Below are positions 37,361 to 48,529 of a stretch of 64,000 bases of DNA, piece by piece. Location of the stretch: assembly GCA_030062745.1 (NCBI GenBank), contig CP099848.1:22694378-22758377 (forward strand), written 5' to 3'. The notes beneath the pieces were generated by a model that worked only from the letters and a program-made list of their open reading frames with translations, was not told the DNA's origin and searched no databases. A program made the translations under genes and the position numbers. This DNA is from Capitulum mitella (lineage: Eukaryota; Arthropoda; Thecostraca; Pollicipedomorpha; Pollicipedidae). Position 1 is the first letter of the stretch, and the number at the start of each line of letters is the position of its first letter.

Positions 37361-37362
37361 AC

Positions 37363-37363
37363 C

Positions 37364-37403
<40 letters not shown>
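37363..37403. repeat. (TA)n microsatellite
   Basis: About 20 TA dinucleotides at the 3' end of the satellite. Confidence 0.95.
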
Positions 37404-37404
<1 letters not shown>

Positions 37405-37528
37405 GTTCGTTAAAAACGACGACGCATTTAGCGCCGGTTGCCTTTTTTCTGTGTGTGTTCAAGTTTTCGAAATACATTCTTCGCTTCATTGGTGTGCTCG
37501 TTAAGGACGGTGCCGATAGCCATTATAA

Positions 37529-39476
37529 TTGGGCACCGTACAATATGCCAGTCATTCTGTATCTACATTAATATTCATATCGACGTTTCTTTTGATCATG
37601 TCATTCCCAACAAATACGAAATCGTGTCCAAATTTGTGGAACATGATTCAGCCTGACTTTACAGACACGGCTCCAGTAAAGGCGATCTCCTTCGAGGACC
37701 AAACCTTCTTGATGAAGATGAAAGAGGGAATTCACCGTCGACCAGATGGGCATCATGATACGCCACTCCCAATGAAGGATTATAGTCCGACTCTTCCAAA
37801 TAACAGGTCCATGGCGTTGAAACGTTTGCAAGGGTTGAAGTCGAAGCTTGTCCGTAACAGTATGTACAGATGCCACTACCTGTCAGCCATGAAAGCCACT
37901 CTGTATAAAGGGTACGCAGAGCCTGTGCCTGCGGGAGAGCCAGAGAAAGGTCGAGTGTGGTACATTCCTCACCACGGAGTATACAATCCCCAGAAACCCG
38001 ACAAGCTGAGAGTCGTGTTCGACTGCAGCACCGAGTACCGTGGCCACGTGCTGAACTCGGACCTACTCCAAGGTCCGGACATGACGAACAGTCTGACTGG
38101 CATACTGTGCCGCTTCCGAAAAAAAAACGGTAGCATTCACCTGCGACGAAGAAGGGATGTTTAGCCAAGTTGGTGTGGACATCGAAGACCGGAACTATCT
38201 TCGGTTCCCGCGGTGGAGAAATGGGTGCTTGGAGCAGGAGCCGAGTGAATACCGCATGACAACGCATTTCTTCGGTGCGACTTCCTCACCTGCATGTGCC
38301 ATGTTCGCGCTGAGAACGGCATCGGACGATCATGAAGACATATTTGGCAAGGAAGCAGTCGATTTCGTGAGAAACGACTTTTACATAGATGATGGGCTCA
38401 CGTCGGTCAGCGATCCAAAGATGGCAGTTCGGTTGATCGACAGTGTTTGTAAGATGTGCGAACATGGCGGATTCAAGCTCCAGAAGTTCGTTTCCAACAG
38501 TCGCGGTGCAGCGAAATCCATTCTTCTGATCTTCGCTGTGCAGGGCTGCAGAACCTGGACGCAGTGACTTACCTGTTCAGCGGACCTTGGTCGTAGAATG
38601 GGACACAGAGGCTGATATGTTTCAATTCAGCGCCATTCTTAAGGACAAAAAGGTCAGTAGACGTCGCATCCTCTCAACTGTCAGTTCCGTCTTTGGCCCG
38701 CCAGGGTTTATCTCGCCCTTCATTCTAACAGGGAAGTGTATCTTGAAAAAACTCAGTCAGCAGGGTTATGGCTGGGATGAGAACGTGCCGGAGACAGTTG
38801 CAGATCGGTGGAACGAGTGGTTCTCTGATCTTCCTCTGCTCGCGAAGATTAAGATACCAGGATGCTTCATACCGGAGGGCTTCGGCTCCATCATGTCCGC
38901 CGAGCTGCATCACTTCTCAGACGCCAGTCTCGTTGGGTACGGTCAGTGCAGCTATCTGCGTCTCAGCGACGATGCTGGACAAGCCGTCTCAAGGCTCGTA
39001 ATGAGTAACGCTAGGGTCACTCCGTCAAAGTCAGTGACAGTTCGCAGACGTGAACTCACAGCAGCACTGCTGTCTGTGCAGGTGAGCTGCGTCCTGTGTA
39101 GAGAGCTGAAGATCGAGAACATTGAACAGTACTTCTGGACCGACAGCAGAGTTGTGCTCTATATCTGTATATCTCGAACGAGGCGCGCAGATTTCACATC
39201 TTTGTTGCCAATAGGGTGCAGCAGATCAGAGACCCGACCATGCCGAGTCAATGGAGGTACATCGACACGAACTCCAACCCGACGGATGCTGCATCACGGA
39301 GCCTGACGGCGACGCGGCTCGTCAGCACATACCTCTGGTGGAAAAGCCCACCAGTCCTCTCAGATGCTGCTCCTATCCCTGAACAGGGGCCGCAGACATC
39401 AATCGACCCTGGAGATCCTGAAATCAAAAGACTTATTTGCGGGTTTTCTGATGACAATGTCTGGCTTTTCGCGTAG
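37529..39476 (+). mobile_element. BEL/Pao LTR retrotransposon, broken pol fragment
   Basis: The first frame (to about 38127) has YIPHHGVYNPQKPDKLRVVF, diagnostic of Pao-type pol ahead of the reverse transcriptase. A run of nine A at 38119-38127 breaks the frame; the next frame carries reverse transcriptase motifs, GATSSP and the catalytic FYIDDG (near 38380). A second break lies near 38500-38590 and a third near 39170. Beyond these are RNase H-like motifs (HHFSDAS, RRELTAALLSVQ, WTDSRVVLY) and then NSNPTDAASR. Gag, protease and integrase are missing, and I found no long terminal repeats. This is a truncated, frameshifted relic, not an active element. Confidence 0.9.
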
Positions 39477-41339
39477 CTCTTCGGCTGCTGTATATGACCG
39501 TGGGTACAGAGATGGCTTACCCAGTTAGTTTCTATTTTCTTTTTGTGTTTTCCGCTTTCAGTTCATCTTGTTTGCCGTGGTTCACTGTTATCTTTTCTTA
39601 TCGTGATAGGCTGCAGATGTCCTTATAAAGAAGCTCTGTATAGGTTTTCCTGGCTTGCGGGGAGGCACGAGGGCCAAATGTGAAGTTTATTCCCAGTTTC
39701 AGTATTTTTTTCTGGTAGTCTGTAAAGGTGACGTCAGAAAAGCTTACAGACCCCTCTGTAGGCTTGGTAGCCCGTCCCCGTAAAGTCTTTTGCGCTCTGC
39801 TTTCGACCATGTTGTGATTCGATGAGAGTTGTTTGGATGGTACTTCGTCGGTGTTGTTCCTGAGCTCACGGTTATGTCGAGGTTATGATACTTAGCTGTC
39901 TCACGTGTTCGTCCTTGCTTCAGACGTTGCATTACTTTCTTCTTTTCTCGGATTCCGATTCTGACTAGGCTTTTCTCTGAACTCCAAAGTAAACCTTCAC
40001 AGAGAGAACAAAACCATGGTGTCAGCTGCAGCACTGTGTAGTGGTGTACAGATGAAGAGGCGTGCTTTCGACGCAAAATCTTTGAAATTTGGGTGTAATG
40101 GACACCCATGGAGGACACAGACTATGTTTTTGGCACCTTCTATGTATCTTTATCCATCTGGCATCCCATTCAGGTTCCATAGATCACGACATGGCAGGCG
40201 CCGCGTTTAACTTGATGACACCCCATTCAGGTGTCGCAAAAGTGAGCGACACCTACACCGTCACCCCGCCCGAAACCTCAAAACAAGCAGGAATGTCATG
40301 TGCGTCTCCACGGGTACTGCTCACAATTCCAGAAATTTGAGGAACTTTACGACATGAACTATCTGCCATTGTGACTTGAGGGCCGACTAGGATGCTCATC
40401 CAATTTATTGGTATGTATCTGCGAAACACTGACACGATAAACCAAGTTTCCTTCGCCCATCGTTTGTATCCGATGCGGCAATTCCGCAGACTTCACTCGC
40501 CTGCGCAAAAACGCGCCACACTTCCGCCGTCGTTTCACCTGTGTGTCTTAACGACGGACGATCGGACGTGCAGCAAGCCATCTCGACCGCTATCACGAGG
40601 TAAGTTGCCTGTTATTTCGTTCATCAATGTGCGTTTAAACTGGATGCTATTTTAGATGGCATAAATTCATATACACTGCTGTTCAGTCACCGTCATTTGC
40701 TTGAGCTCGTGGTATAAGCGAAGCGCGGAGAAGTTGCATATCTTACCGGCGTGCCAAGATATGATGCAGACGACGTTGACCAGTGGCTAAGCTTCTGTTA
40801 AGGCACTTCAGGTACTGCTTACCACATTCCAGAGCCCTCTTCAGCATTCTTTTTAGTGTTTTAAAACCGCAAACGGAGGAAAATGTCCCTCAAAAGGCTT
40901 TTAAGGGAACGTTTTATGTTACTCTTACACTTAATCGTATCACATGTATGTGTACCTGTAAGACAGGAGAATGCTTTGAGCTTTTTGATAATGGCTCATC
41001 CCGCTTGCCAGACCGTTCCCAAGCAGGCACAACTGTTCGTTGTCTGCACTCAAAAGCTCCGTCCCGAGCCCCGACCTACCGGTAATCTTTACTAAGTGTA
41101 CCACCACGGCCAGAACCCGAGGCTTCCTGAAAGGCTCTACGGCACAGACGTAATGTGAAAAAGTCGAAATTTTAGTTTCGTGAGTCATCTGAAACCATTT
41201 TCTCCGTAGTTTATTGACGTCATTGCAGTAATGGCACACAATGCGAAGGCGATTAGAATTATTTTCCCGCACAGTTTAGTGACGTCAATCGGAGGGTGTC
41301 CGAGGCCACTGAAATCATTTCTTGGACTTGTACTATTGC
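39477..41339. other. Intergenic, no gene confirmed
   Basis: Apart from the candidate Penelope fragment below and an 8-bp-stem hairpin at 40230-40253, nothing is recognisable. Confidence 0.4.
39598..39810 (-). mobile_element. Possible N-terminal fragment of a Penelope-like reverse transcriptase
   Basis: The - strand reads SFSDVTFTDYQKKILKLGIN followed by FTFGP, which resembles the conserved block (a short NLS-like phrase, then LGLNF) ahead of the reverse transcriptase in Penelope-type elements. No catalytic motif follows before the stop. Weak evidence. Confidence 0.25.
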
Positions 41340-41475
41340 TACGATTACTAGGCAAAATATCAGATGGCAAAAGGTCGTCTGGAAGAAGTTCATACTTAAG
41401 AGATCGTACGAAACATATGGGGTAAAAGATCGTATGACAAAAGGTCATGAGCAAAAGATTGTTTGGCAAAAATAG
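41340..41475 (-). repeat. Degenerate ~20-bp tandem array (GGCAAAAGATCGT)
   Basis: GGCAAAATATCAGAT, GGCAAAAGGTCGTCT, GACAAAAGGTCATGA and similar phrases follow one another. Reverse-complemented, it resembles the array at 43125-43450. Confidence 0.6.
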
Positions 41476-41491
41476 CCGTAATGTAATAATG

Positions 41492-41552
41492 CCTAACCTA
41501 ACTTAACCCTACCTTAATTGGTCTTACCTAACCCAATCTAACGTAGCCTGAC
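41492..41552. repeat. Short CCTAA-rich tract, telomere-like
   Basis: CCTAACCTAACTTAACCCT is followed by CTTACCTAACCCAATCTAAC. The complement resembles degenerate TTAGG, the arthropod telomere repeat. A second short tract (ATAACCTAACTTAACCCC) lies near 42898. Confidence 0.5.
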
Positions 41553-42914
41553 TGCGGAAATTAATAACTAATAAATTAATAACTGCATTCACCCGGCACC
41601 GCCTGGTTTGTTTTTTATACCCGCGACCGCCTGGGAGGTGTCAAAAAGGGCACCGCCCTGTTATCTCAGGACCTTACTGTCGGATCTGCGCCGGTATAAC
41701 ACCAGTCTGGTATACCACGGATCAAAGCCGGTGTACTACGGATAACCCTGAGTCTTGCAATTCAGAAAATACTATGTTAGCTCTGGTCACATGATTGGTG
41801 ACGTCACAGGCCACGTAAAACGCATGATACGACGTCGAAAAAACTGCCATCGGTTCGCACTGCATGTCTTCAGAAATACTAATCCAAGAGCTTTCATCTG
41901 GGCATTAAACGAAACGTTACGATCGTCCGCATCAGACGCATGCCAAAATGTTAAAAAATGTGGAGCCAAGTTCAGCCTACGTCAAGTCAAATATTGGTCT
42001 TACTTTACATGCTAAAGATAAATACTTACTCGCAGTCGTTTTGGTCAACGAGGCAAAAAAGGCAAGAAAGTGAAACCTTCTGATGATCAGTTTTGCATTA
42101 CCTGCTCTCCATCCAGTCAAGGTCATTCAAGGCCAGGTCAGAGAAGATTGTGTTGCTCTTTCTGAAAAAGAGCAATAATTGCTCGCTGGAATTCTTAACT
42201 GTGTCAAGTACAGAACTAAAATGACATCTCGTGATCATCAGATCTGTTCTGTCCGCTCCTTATTGGGTGAGGTGAGGTCAGAACAAAACAGATAGTCATT
42301 CTTCATCTTCTGACTAGAAACAATAATTGCTTTCTGCTGCTACTGAACGATCCTCCACAGACAATGTTGTATGTTATTTCTTTTTGACATCAAACTGTGA
42401 CGCGACCTGACATGAGCTTACGTCGCATTTGGTGAACCTAAGAGTCGCACATAGATTTGCTTGTCTGGTTTGAACGGTGGGGAAGCTCGGCGACAGCCAC
42501 TTCTTTCACCCATAATACAAATCAGTTGAACTATGATCATGTATATGACCTAGCATGACCTTTAATGTTTCTGTGCCACGGTTTCGTATCCTTTTGGGTA
42601 TCGTGTCCTATGTTAAGCCATGCATTACATTCGCGAATATTATCAAAAAAACCAAGAATGTTCGCGCCACCGCTCGAAGAGACGAAAACATGCATGCAAG
42701 GGCTCATGTATGACGTCATATCTTCATGACCTGACCTAGCATGGAAATGGCTTTGATGTCAAACTATGTAGAATTGATTCATTAACAGGTACTGAAAGTT
42801 TGGTTGGGCTGGCTCTTATGGCTCAGAAATTATTCACGAAAAATCGAGGGGACGCCCTATTTAACACCCCAGCGGTGCCGAGTTAAATAATCCTGACATA
42901 ACCTAACTTAACCC
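41553..42914. other. Intergenic with scattered AGGTCA/TGACCT motifs
   Basis: Phrases such as GTCAAGGTCATTCAAGG (42118) and ATGACCTAGCATGACCTT (42546) recur. No protein is recognised. Confidence 0.4.
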
Positions 42915-43090
42915 CTACGTCGAACTGATGACTACATTTACGGCAAACTGCTTACGCCTATGGAAAACCGATTACTACGCCAACGGCAAAACATTTACTT
43001 CGTCTATGACGAACTGATTACTACGCCTACGGTAAACCGATGATTTTGCCTGTGACGAACTAATTACACCGCTTATGACAAACCGAGGAA
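42915..43090. repeat. Degenerate tandem array (GAACTGATTACTACGCCTACG)
   Basis: Variants of GATTACTACGCCTACGGYAA and CTATGACGAACTGATTA repeat at roughly 25-30 bp. Confidence 0.55.
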
Positions 43091-43124
43091 GTTTGCGTTG
43101 GTTGTCCGTTGTTGTGTCACGCCT

Positions 43125-43450
43125 TCCGATCTTTTGGCGATATTTTGTCATTCGATATTTTACCATTTATCTGTTGATCTTAGTCAATATTTTAACTGTT
43201 CGATGTTTCCCGCTCTTTATTTTTCCACTCAGTACTTAGTTCCACGGTATTTTTCCACTTCGATAACCATCCTCACTGGATATTTACTCGATATTTTGCG
43301 CTTCGATATCTTCCCTATTTGATACTTGCGTTGGTCGATATTTATCCTTCTCGATATCCTGTGGTATACATTTTGCTTTCGATATTTTTGCGTAATACGT
43401 TCCGCCACACGATATTTTATCCGGTACCTGCCTATATTACAAACATACGT
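43125..43450 (+). repeat. Degenerate ~20-bp tandem array (CGATATTTTNCC)
   Basis: CGATATTTTACCATT, CGATATTTACTCGATATTT and related phrases repeat. It is inverted relative to the array at 41340-41475. Confidence 0.6.
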
Positions 43451-43647
43451 CGTAGACTATAGGCTACAACTTGGCCACCTCAGTTCAAAACACGCGCAAA
43501 GTGAAGCACTCAGTTTAAACAGAACACTTTCGGACCAATTACCGTACACTGAACTGTACTGAAACTTTTATTTTCGCTATAAGGACTAAAATTCAATATG
43601 CAGCACACCCGTTGTTGAAACGTTGGTTTGAGCCTGTGTCACCACGC

Positions 43648-44550
43648 TTATCCTGACTGGATTTGGATCACGTTTACCCTTAGCTCGGGTGAGACATTCA
43701 TGCGAAATATCCGCTTGTACTCCTCCTTAAGTTTCGGACAGAGGAAGGCAAGCACCCAACTGTCAGTCATCATGCTGACTAGACGAAGGAAGGTGGTGAC
43801 TTTATGCGGAACTTCGACGTCGGTAATATCAAGAGAATGAATTAAATTGACCACGGAATTCGGAAAAATCAGACATAGAAACATAAGTGACAGGATGGCA
43901 ATCCCATAGTAGCCTTGCTGCCTGTACGGAGCTCTCCTTGCGAGTACACTGCCCGCGATTCTTGAGTGTTCGAGCCCTATTTTCCGTCTCTCGCGCAAAC
44001 CGACAAAGCCCACACATATCATGATGCCGAGGCTGATCAGGTACACTATGATGACGAATAACGATGATGCGATTCTGTATACGGGCGGGATGCACTGCCA
44101 GTGGTCGCAGACATCGATTGAGTCCATTCCGAGGGCGGCTCGGAGTGTTATCCCGAAAATCGAGAAACACGTCATGGAAATCCAGGACGCGGCCACCAGC
44201 AGCTGGCGGCGGCGGTCGGTCAGGATGTCGTAGTACCGCAGGCCGTGGAGGACGGTGACGTACCTCTCGATGCTCAGCATCAGAAAGCAGACCACCGTGG
44301 AGGTGGCCGCGGCCGATCGCACAAACACGAGAACGACGCACGCCCAGGCGGGGACCCAGACGTTCAGCAGCGTCCTCGTGCCGTTGAAGGCGGACAGTGC
44401 GCCGACCACCGCCTCACTGGCGGCCATGCTGACCAGCACCTGGTACATGGACGCCTCACGAAGCTGGCGCTTCCGCAGGATGGCCAGCACGGGCAGTGCA
44501 GAGCTGCCGGCCACAATGAAGCCGATGATGGCCTCTGCTCCCGCCGACAT
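43648..44550 (-). CDS. Divergent rhodopsin-like (class A) GPCR, intronless
   Basis: ATG at 44550 gives 300 residues; upstream codons in frame contain no further ATG. Seven hydrophobic segments are visible. TM3 has the conserved cysteine 25 residues before the Arg of ERY (SIERYVTVLH), extracellular loop 2 has cysteines in DVCDHWQC, and helix 8 is typical (CPKLKEEYKRIF). Several key positions differ: the TM1 Asn is replaced (AGSSALPVLAILRKRQLR), TM2 has Glu where Asp is usual (SMAASEAVVG), TM6 lacks the CWxP Trp (LIFPNSVVNL), and NPxxY of TM7 is DSWVL. The protein is clearly a membrane receptor of this class but its ligand cannot be told. The open, undamaged frame argues against a pseudogene. 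No intron is needed. Confidence 0.8.
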   Translation of the reverse strand: MSAGAEAIIGFIVAGSSALPVLAILRKRQLREASMYQVLVSMAASEAVVGALSAFNGTRTLLNVWVPAWACVVLVFVRSAAATSTVVCFLMLSIERYVTVLHGLRYYDILTDRRRQLLVAASWISMTCFSIFGITLRAALGMDSIDVCDHWQCIPPVYRIASSLFVIIVYLISLGIMICVGFVGLRERRKIGLEHSRIAGSVLARRAPYRQQGYYGIAILSLMFLCLIFPNSVVNLIHSLDITDVEVPHKVTTFLRLVSMMTDSWVLAFLCPKLKEEYKRIFRMNVSPELRVNVIQIQSG

Positions 44551-45167
44551 GTCTCCGCCGCGGCCGACGACTGACTGGCCAGGGACCGACGGTGAGGCGG
44601 TGCATGCCGCAGAGACGCGCCGCGTATCTGCGCTCTGTGTTTCCGTGACGACGGCAGAACGCCACCGTGTTGATTTATCCAAAGTGTGTCTCGAATCGGC
44701 CGGAACGTTCCAACGATCATTCGTGTTTAAATGTGATTTCACTGCATCATTTCGCTCTCGCTTCTCCTGGGTGCGCGACTCTACCGTCGTTGCCGTGCAA
44801 AGGCGAGACGCTGGTAAGGGCGGCGGGCGCCATTTTTCGCGACGGCCGGCGTACAGTCAGAGCGAGGGGTGTGAACGATGGGTGTAAAGGTGTATGTGGG
44901 GGGGGGGAATGTCGATGTAAACAAATATATTGTTTTGGGGGAGCCGGATGCCCTCCCCCAGTGTGAATCTTTGTCACTCTAAAGCCGGTTTTGGCCACCT
45001 TCATTTTTTCTTGCCGGTTTTAACAAGAAAAACAAGCAAAAAAAAAAACGAAAAGAAGGGGCGCAGAAGATAAAACATGCGTGGAAGGTAGAGAATAAAG
45101 CACAAAATAATCCAAAACATTGGGAAAATAAATAGCGACAGATTTCGTCGTCAACCGGGCACACTGT
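44551..45167. other. Region upstream of the GPCR
   Basis: GC-rich sequence at 44780-44870 could be the GPCR promoter. A G run lies near 44897, followed by a MITE-like start (GGAATGTCGATGTAAAC near 44906) and a purine-rich stretch shared with the 25.8-kb copy. Confidence 0.4.
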
Positions 45168-45420
45168 TCAGGGGCGTCGGTTTACGGGCGTCGGTTTCAG
45201 GAGGCCTGGCAGCGCTAGGGACCTACCAATATTGCTCTGATTGGTGTATTGGTGAGGTCCTCTAGACCTCACCAATGCTTTCTGCTGGGAAAAATTTTAA
45301 ATCATATTTGCATGTAAAAAGGCAGTTGGAATAAAATATAAAAACAAGAATCATGAATTTTATGCAACCGAGGTATAGAACATATAACATAAACCGCGCA
45401 TACCTCTATCTATCCATCTA

Positions 45421-45477
<57 letters not shown>

Positions 45478-45867
45478 TATATATGTATATATATATATAC
45501 ATATGAAGATATACGTATGTATAGATATATGTGGATGACGTTGGAATAAAAATGAAAGCAAAAATCGTGAATTTGATACAACCGAATAATAGTTCAGGTA
45601 ATATAAATCGTTTATGTTCCATTCGTAAATATATATATATATATATATATACATATATATATACATACATATATATATATACCGTTACAATGCATGTAAC
45701 TATATACAGCCGTTTTACTTGATGAATGGGAATAAAAATAACTTAAAACATTTTTATTGCTCGAAATAAAATGGGCCAGATCAGTTGAGAAACCCCCACT
45801 TAGGGGAGGTTAGCCTGTTGGATCCTCGGTTCGCCCCCCCCATCATTTACACCAAACGACACCCCTG
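45168..45867 (+). mobile_element. hAT-type MITE (copy with long TA microsatellite)
   Basis: It starts CAGGGGCGTCGGTTTACG and ends CCAAACGACACCCCTG, with the family phrase CAGTTGAGAAACCCCC near 45781 and two TA blocks (45422-45476, 45631-45680). A direct repeat of GGGCGTCGGTTT right after the start suggests nested insertion. No matching 8-bp target duplication is visible. Confidence 0.65.
45248..45276. repeat. Perfect hairpin inside the MITE
   Basis: ATTGGTGAGGTC and its exact complement flank CTCTA: a 12-bp stem. Confidence 0.9.
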
Positions 45868-48529
45868 GGAAGAGTATTATCAGGAACAAAGTGTGCGATG
45901 GCTTGGGCTGACAGACAACTGGTTACAAAACTCGGCGGCCCCTTGAACGCTTTTTTAAGTTAGTCAGCACCAACCGTGCCCAAGGGCGAGTGCTACAATG
46001 GCATATAATGACCCAATAACGACAAGGGCAGCGTCACAGTCGATTATCTACACCTACCACCGTCCGTCAATCAAGGGCGGCGCCATAGACAAACAATAAT
46101 ACACGGCAGGACTTTGGACGTTCATAGGACTTTTGAGTCCATCCTTGCCATGTGATTCCCATATACACAACGTCACATGCCTGACTGACTGCACGCACGG
46201 AGTTGTATACCCACGTATCGACGGAGCTATCCTGCGGTAGCGCCGACGTGATTTTAGGGTAAAGGTAACTACCCCGGTAGCAGTAACTACCCCGCAACCT
46301 AATGACTGGGGCAGTGGGGCAGTGGGATGCAGCTTATGGCTGGGCGCTGATGCTCCAGTCTTTGTTACAGCTTTGTTGAAAGCACATTCTGAAGAAAAAA
46401 GATGTATGAAGGCTGTGAGTTACAATAAGCAACCATTAATGGCTTTGCAGGCGAAATCAGTGACCCTGCTGGCCTACTAGGTACCCCAGTATCGGTATAT
46501 GTAAGAGTGGTGTCGCCGCGTTCCATATTTTCGGTCTGACTGCACAACGCGGACGCAGATTTCATCCACGTATCATAGTAAATCAGCTCTGACGGGGACA
46601 GAGGTTCCGTCCCTTTTTTGGCCAGGAGCCAATTTTCGGGGTTTTCCGGCGATGCCGTCTTGCCGCGAAGTCTGTTGACGACCCTGAGCCGGTCGAATCT
46701 AGTGCAGCTTTGCCCGATACCGCGTATTGCACGGCATGGTGTACCGACTAATTAAAGACCACTCTTCCGAACAGTCCAGTACCGAGTGCGGCAAGCGCGA
46801 AATTTCGAGAGCTTACACACGGACTTAAGAATGCAATTGTGTGTCTTCCTGTGTATTGGAATCCGTCTTTGTGAAATGGTCATTTGACTGACATGAGAAA
46901 TTGGATTTCAACTTTTCTGCTCAAACGAAGTGGAATTGGAATCGTTCCTTTTGGAAAGGCAATGAATTGGCATTGTATTCACCCTGTTTCAGAAGCGAAA
47001 GAGTCGGAATTGGAATAATTCGTTTCGTTTTGGCAAATCCCGGTACAATGGTAATTACTAAAAGCATTTTCGTGCTTACAGCCTTGAGGCAAACAAACGC
47101 GTTACACAGTTGGTTTGGGACCAGATTCGGAGCTTTGCATCCCATGCACAGGTGCGTAGGAACTGGCGGAGGGGGGTGGGGCGGGGGAGCTGCCCCCAAC
47201 TTTGGGCAACATTTACATTAACACTACGACGGTGCATGGAGAGAAATGAAGTAAAAATCACATTTGCGCTCCCCCCCCCCATTTCCACAGAGGTCCCTCC
47301 GCTACTGCCCACGCAGACCTGCGCATCCACTTAGTACCAGCATTACCCTTATAAAACGACACCTGTCGTCCTTGTCATGCCGGTAGAAATGAATCATGCA
47401 CCTTCCCGCAAAAGGAGCATCCCAAGTCAAACAAGCTGCACGCTTTCGTGGGTGGCATTGTGCCACTGATGCCCTAAATCATGCTTGACCTGGATGGTGC
47501 CGTTCCTGACTTTGCAGCCAACCATAAAATTTGGCGCCACAAGCATCAGCTGTTCCCAAGCATAAATGAAAAATGGGTACATCTCACCACTTGCGTTCTG
47601 CCCACACCAGGCCGAAGCTATTGACATGCAAAGCAGCCACAGACATCGACTGCCGCGTAGCACGTGCTCCTGCCCGCCAGTTTTCAGCATCCCAGCGGTG
47701 ACACTTTTGCAGCAATCAAGAACGGGTTTCTTGTGCATCTTGCGCCTCACGTGCAAGCTGCACCCCCATTTCTACCTCAATCCATCGCAGTTTATCGCCC
47801 GCCTACCCGTCCGGCTTTCCGAGCCAGCATAGCACCAAACTGCGCCGTTCGCGTCCCGGCCATTGGCCCGTAAGAAACACAGGGGTGTAAAAAGAGGTGG
47901 ACGTGCGCTGCACGTGACCTTGATGATGGCCATATGATGATGGTCTTTGCACCCTGGCTATCATCATAGGGGTTACACCCCATATGCCCAGTGAAAACCG
48001 CAAAAAAAGGATGGGAACCACCACCCATATACATTACTTCTCATTCTTAAGGTTAATCATGATATTCTTCAATCTGACATGAACATTATTCCATCATGGC
48101 AGTCATTTCTTGTAAGGCATTGTGGAGCACCAACGTCATAAGTTTTTGCATTTTATTTGGACCATCTTTACTGTCCAACGGAATATAAATTGGCGTGCCG
48201 CCATCAGGGACAGATTCAGGATTTCGCCAAGGGGGAAGGCGAATGGTCAGAGCAGGCCCCTCCCCGGCCGGGCACCCCTTTTTTGTTCTTCAGATATGAA
48301 ACAATGTTGATCTGTTTGGGTCTAGGCTTAAACGTTTAATGCAGTTTTGCGTGCTTATATCATATAAAGTAACCGAAAAAATCAAGCACGTCATTCATTT
48401 CAGAAAATTTTGCGTTTTGTTCCCCTACACAGTGGCCGAGGTTTGACAATAATGCCGGGATTTAAGGTGTCTGCGTCCCTCCCCCTATTTGAAATGCTGT
48501 GTCTGTATCGAATTCAGAAGCCCTTCTGC
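45868..48529. other. Intergenic, no gene recognised
   Basis: Contains a C run near 47271 inside what may be a repeat (47150-47340) and a hAT-like end (CAGGGACAGATTCAGGATTT near 48207). No family is recognised in the open frames. Confidence 0.4.

Noticed and set aside
44551..44742. N-terminal 64-residue extension of the GPCR
   Set aside because: It would have to start at a GTG codon and contains no Met; the ATG at 44550 directly precedes the first transmembrane segment.
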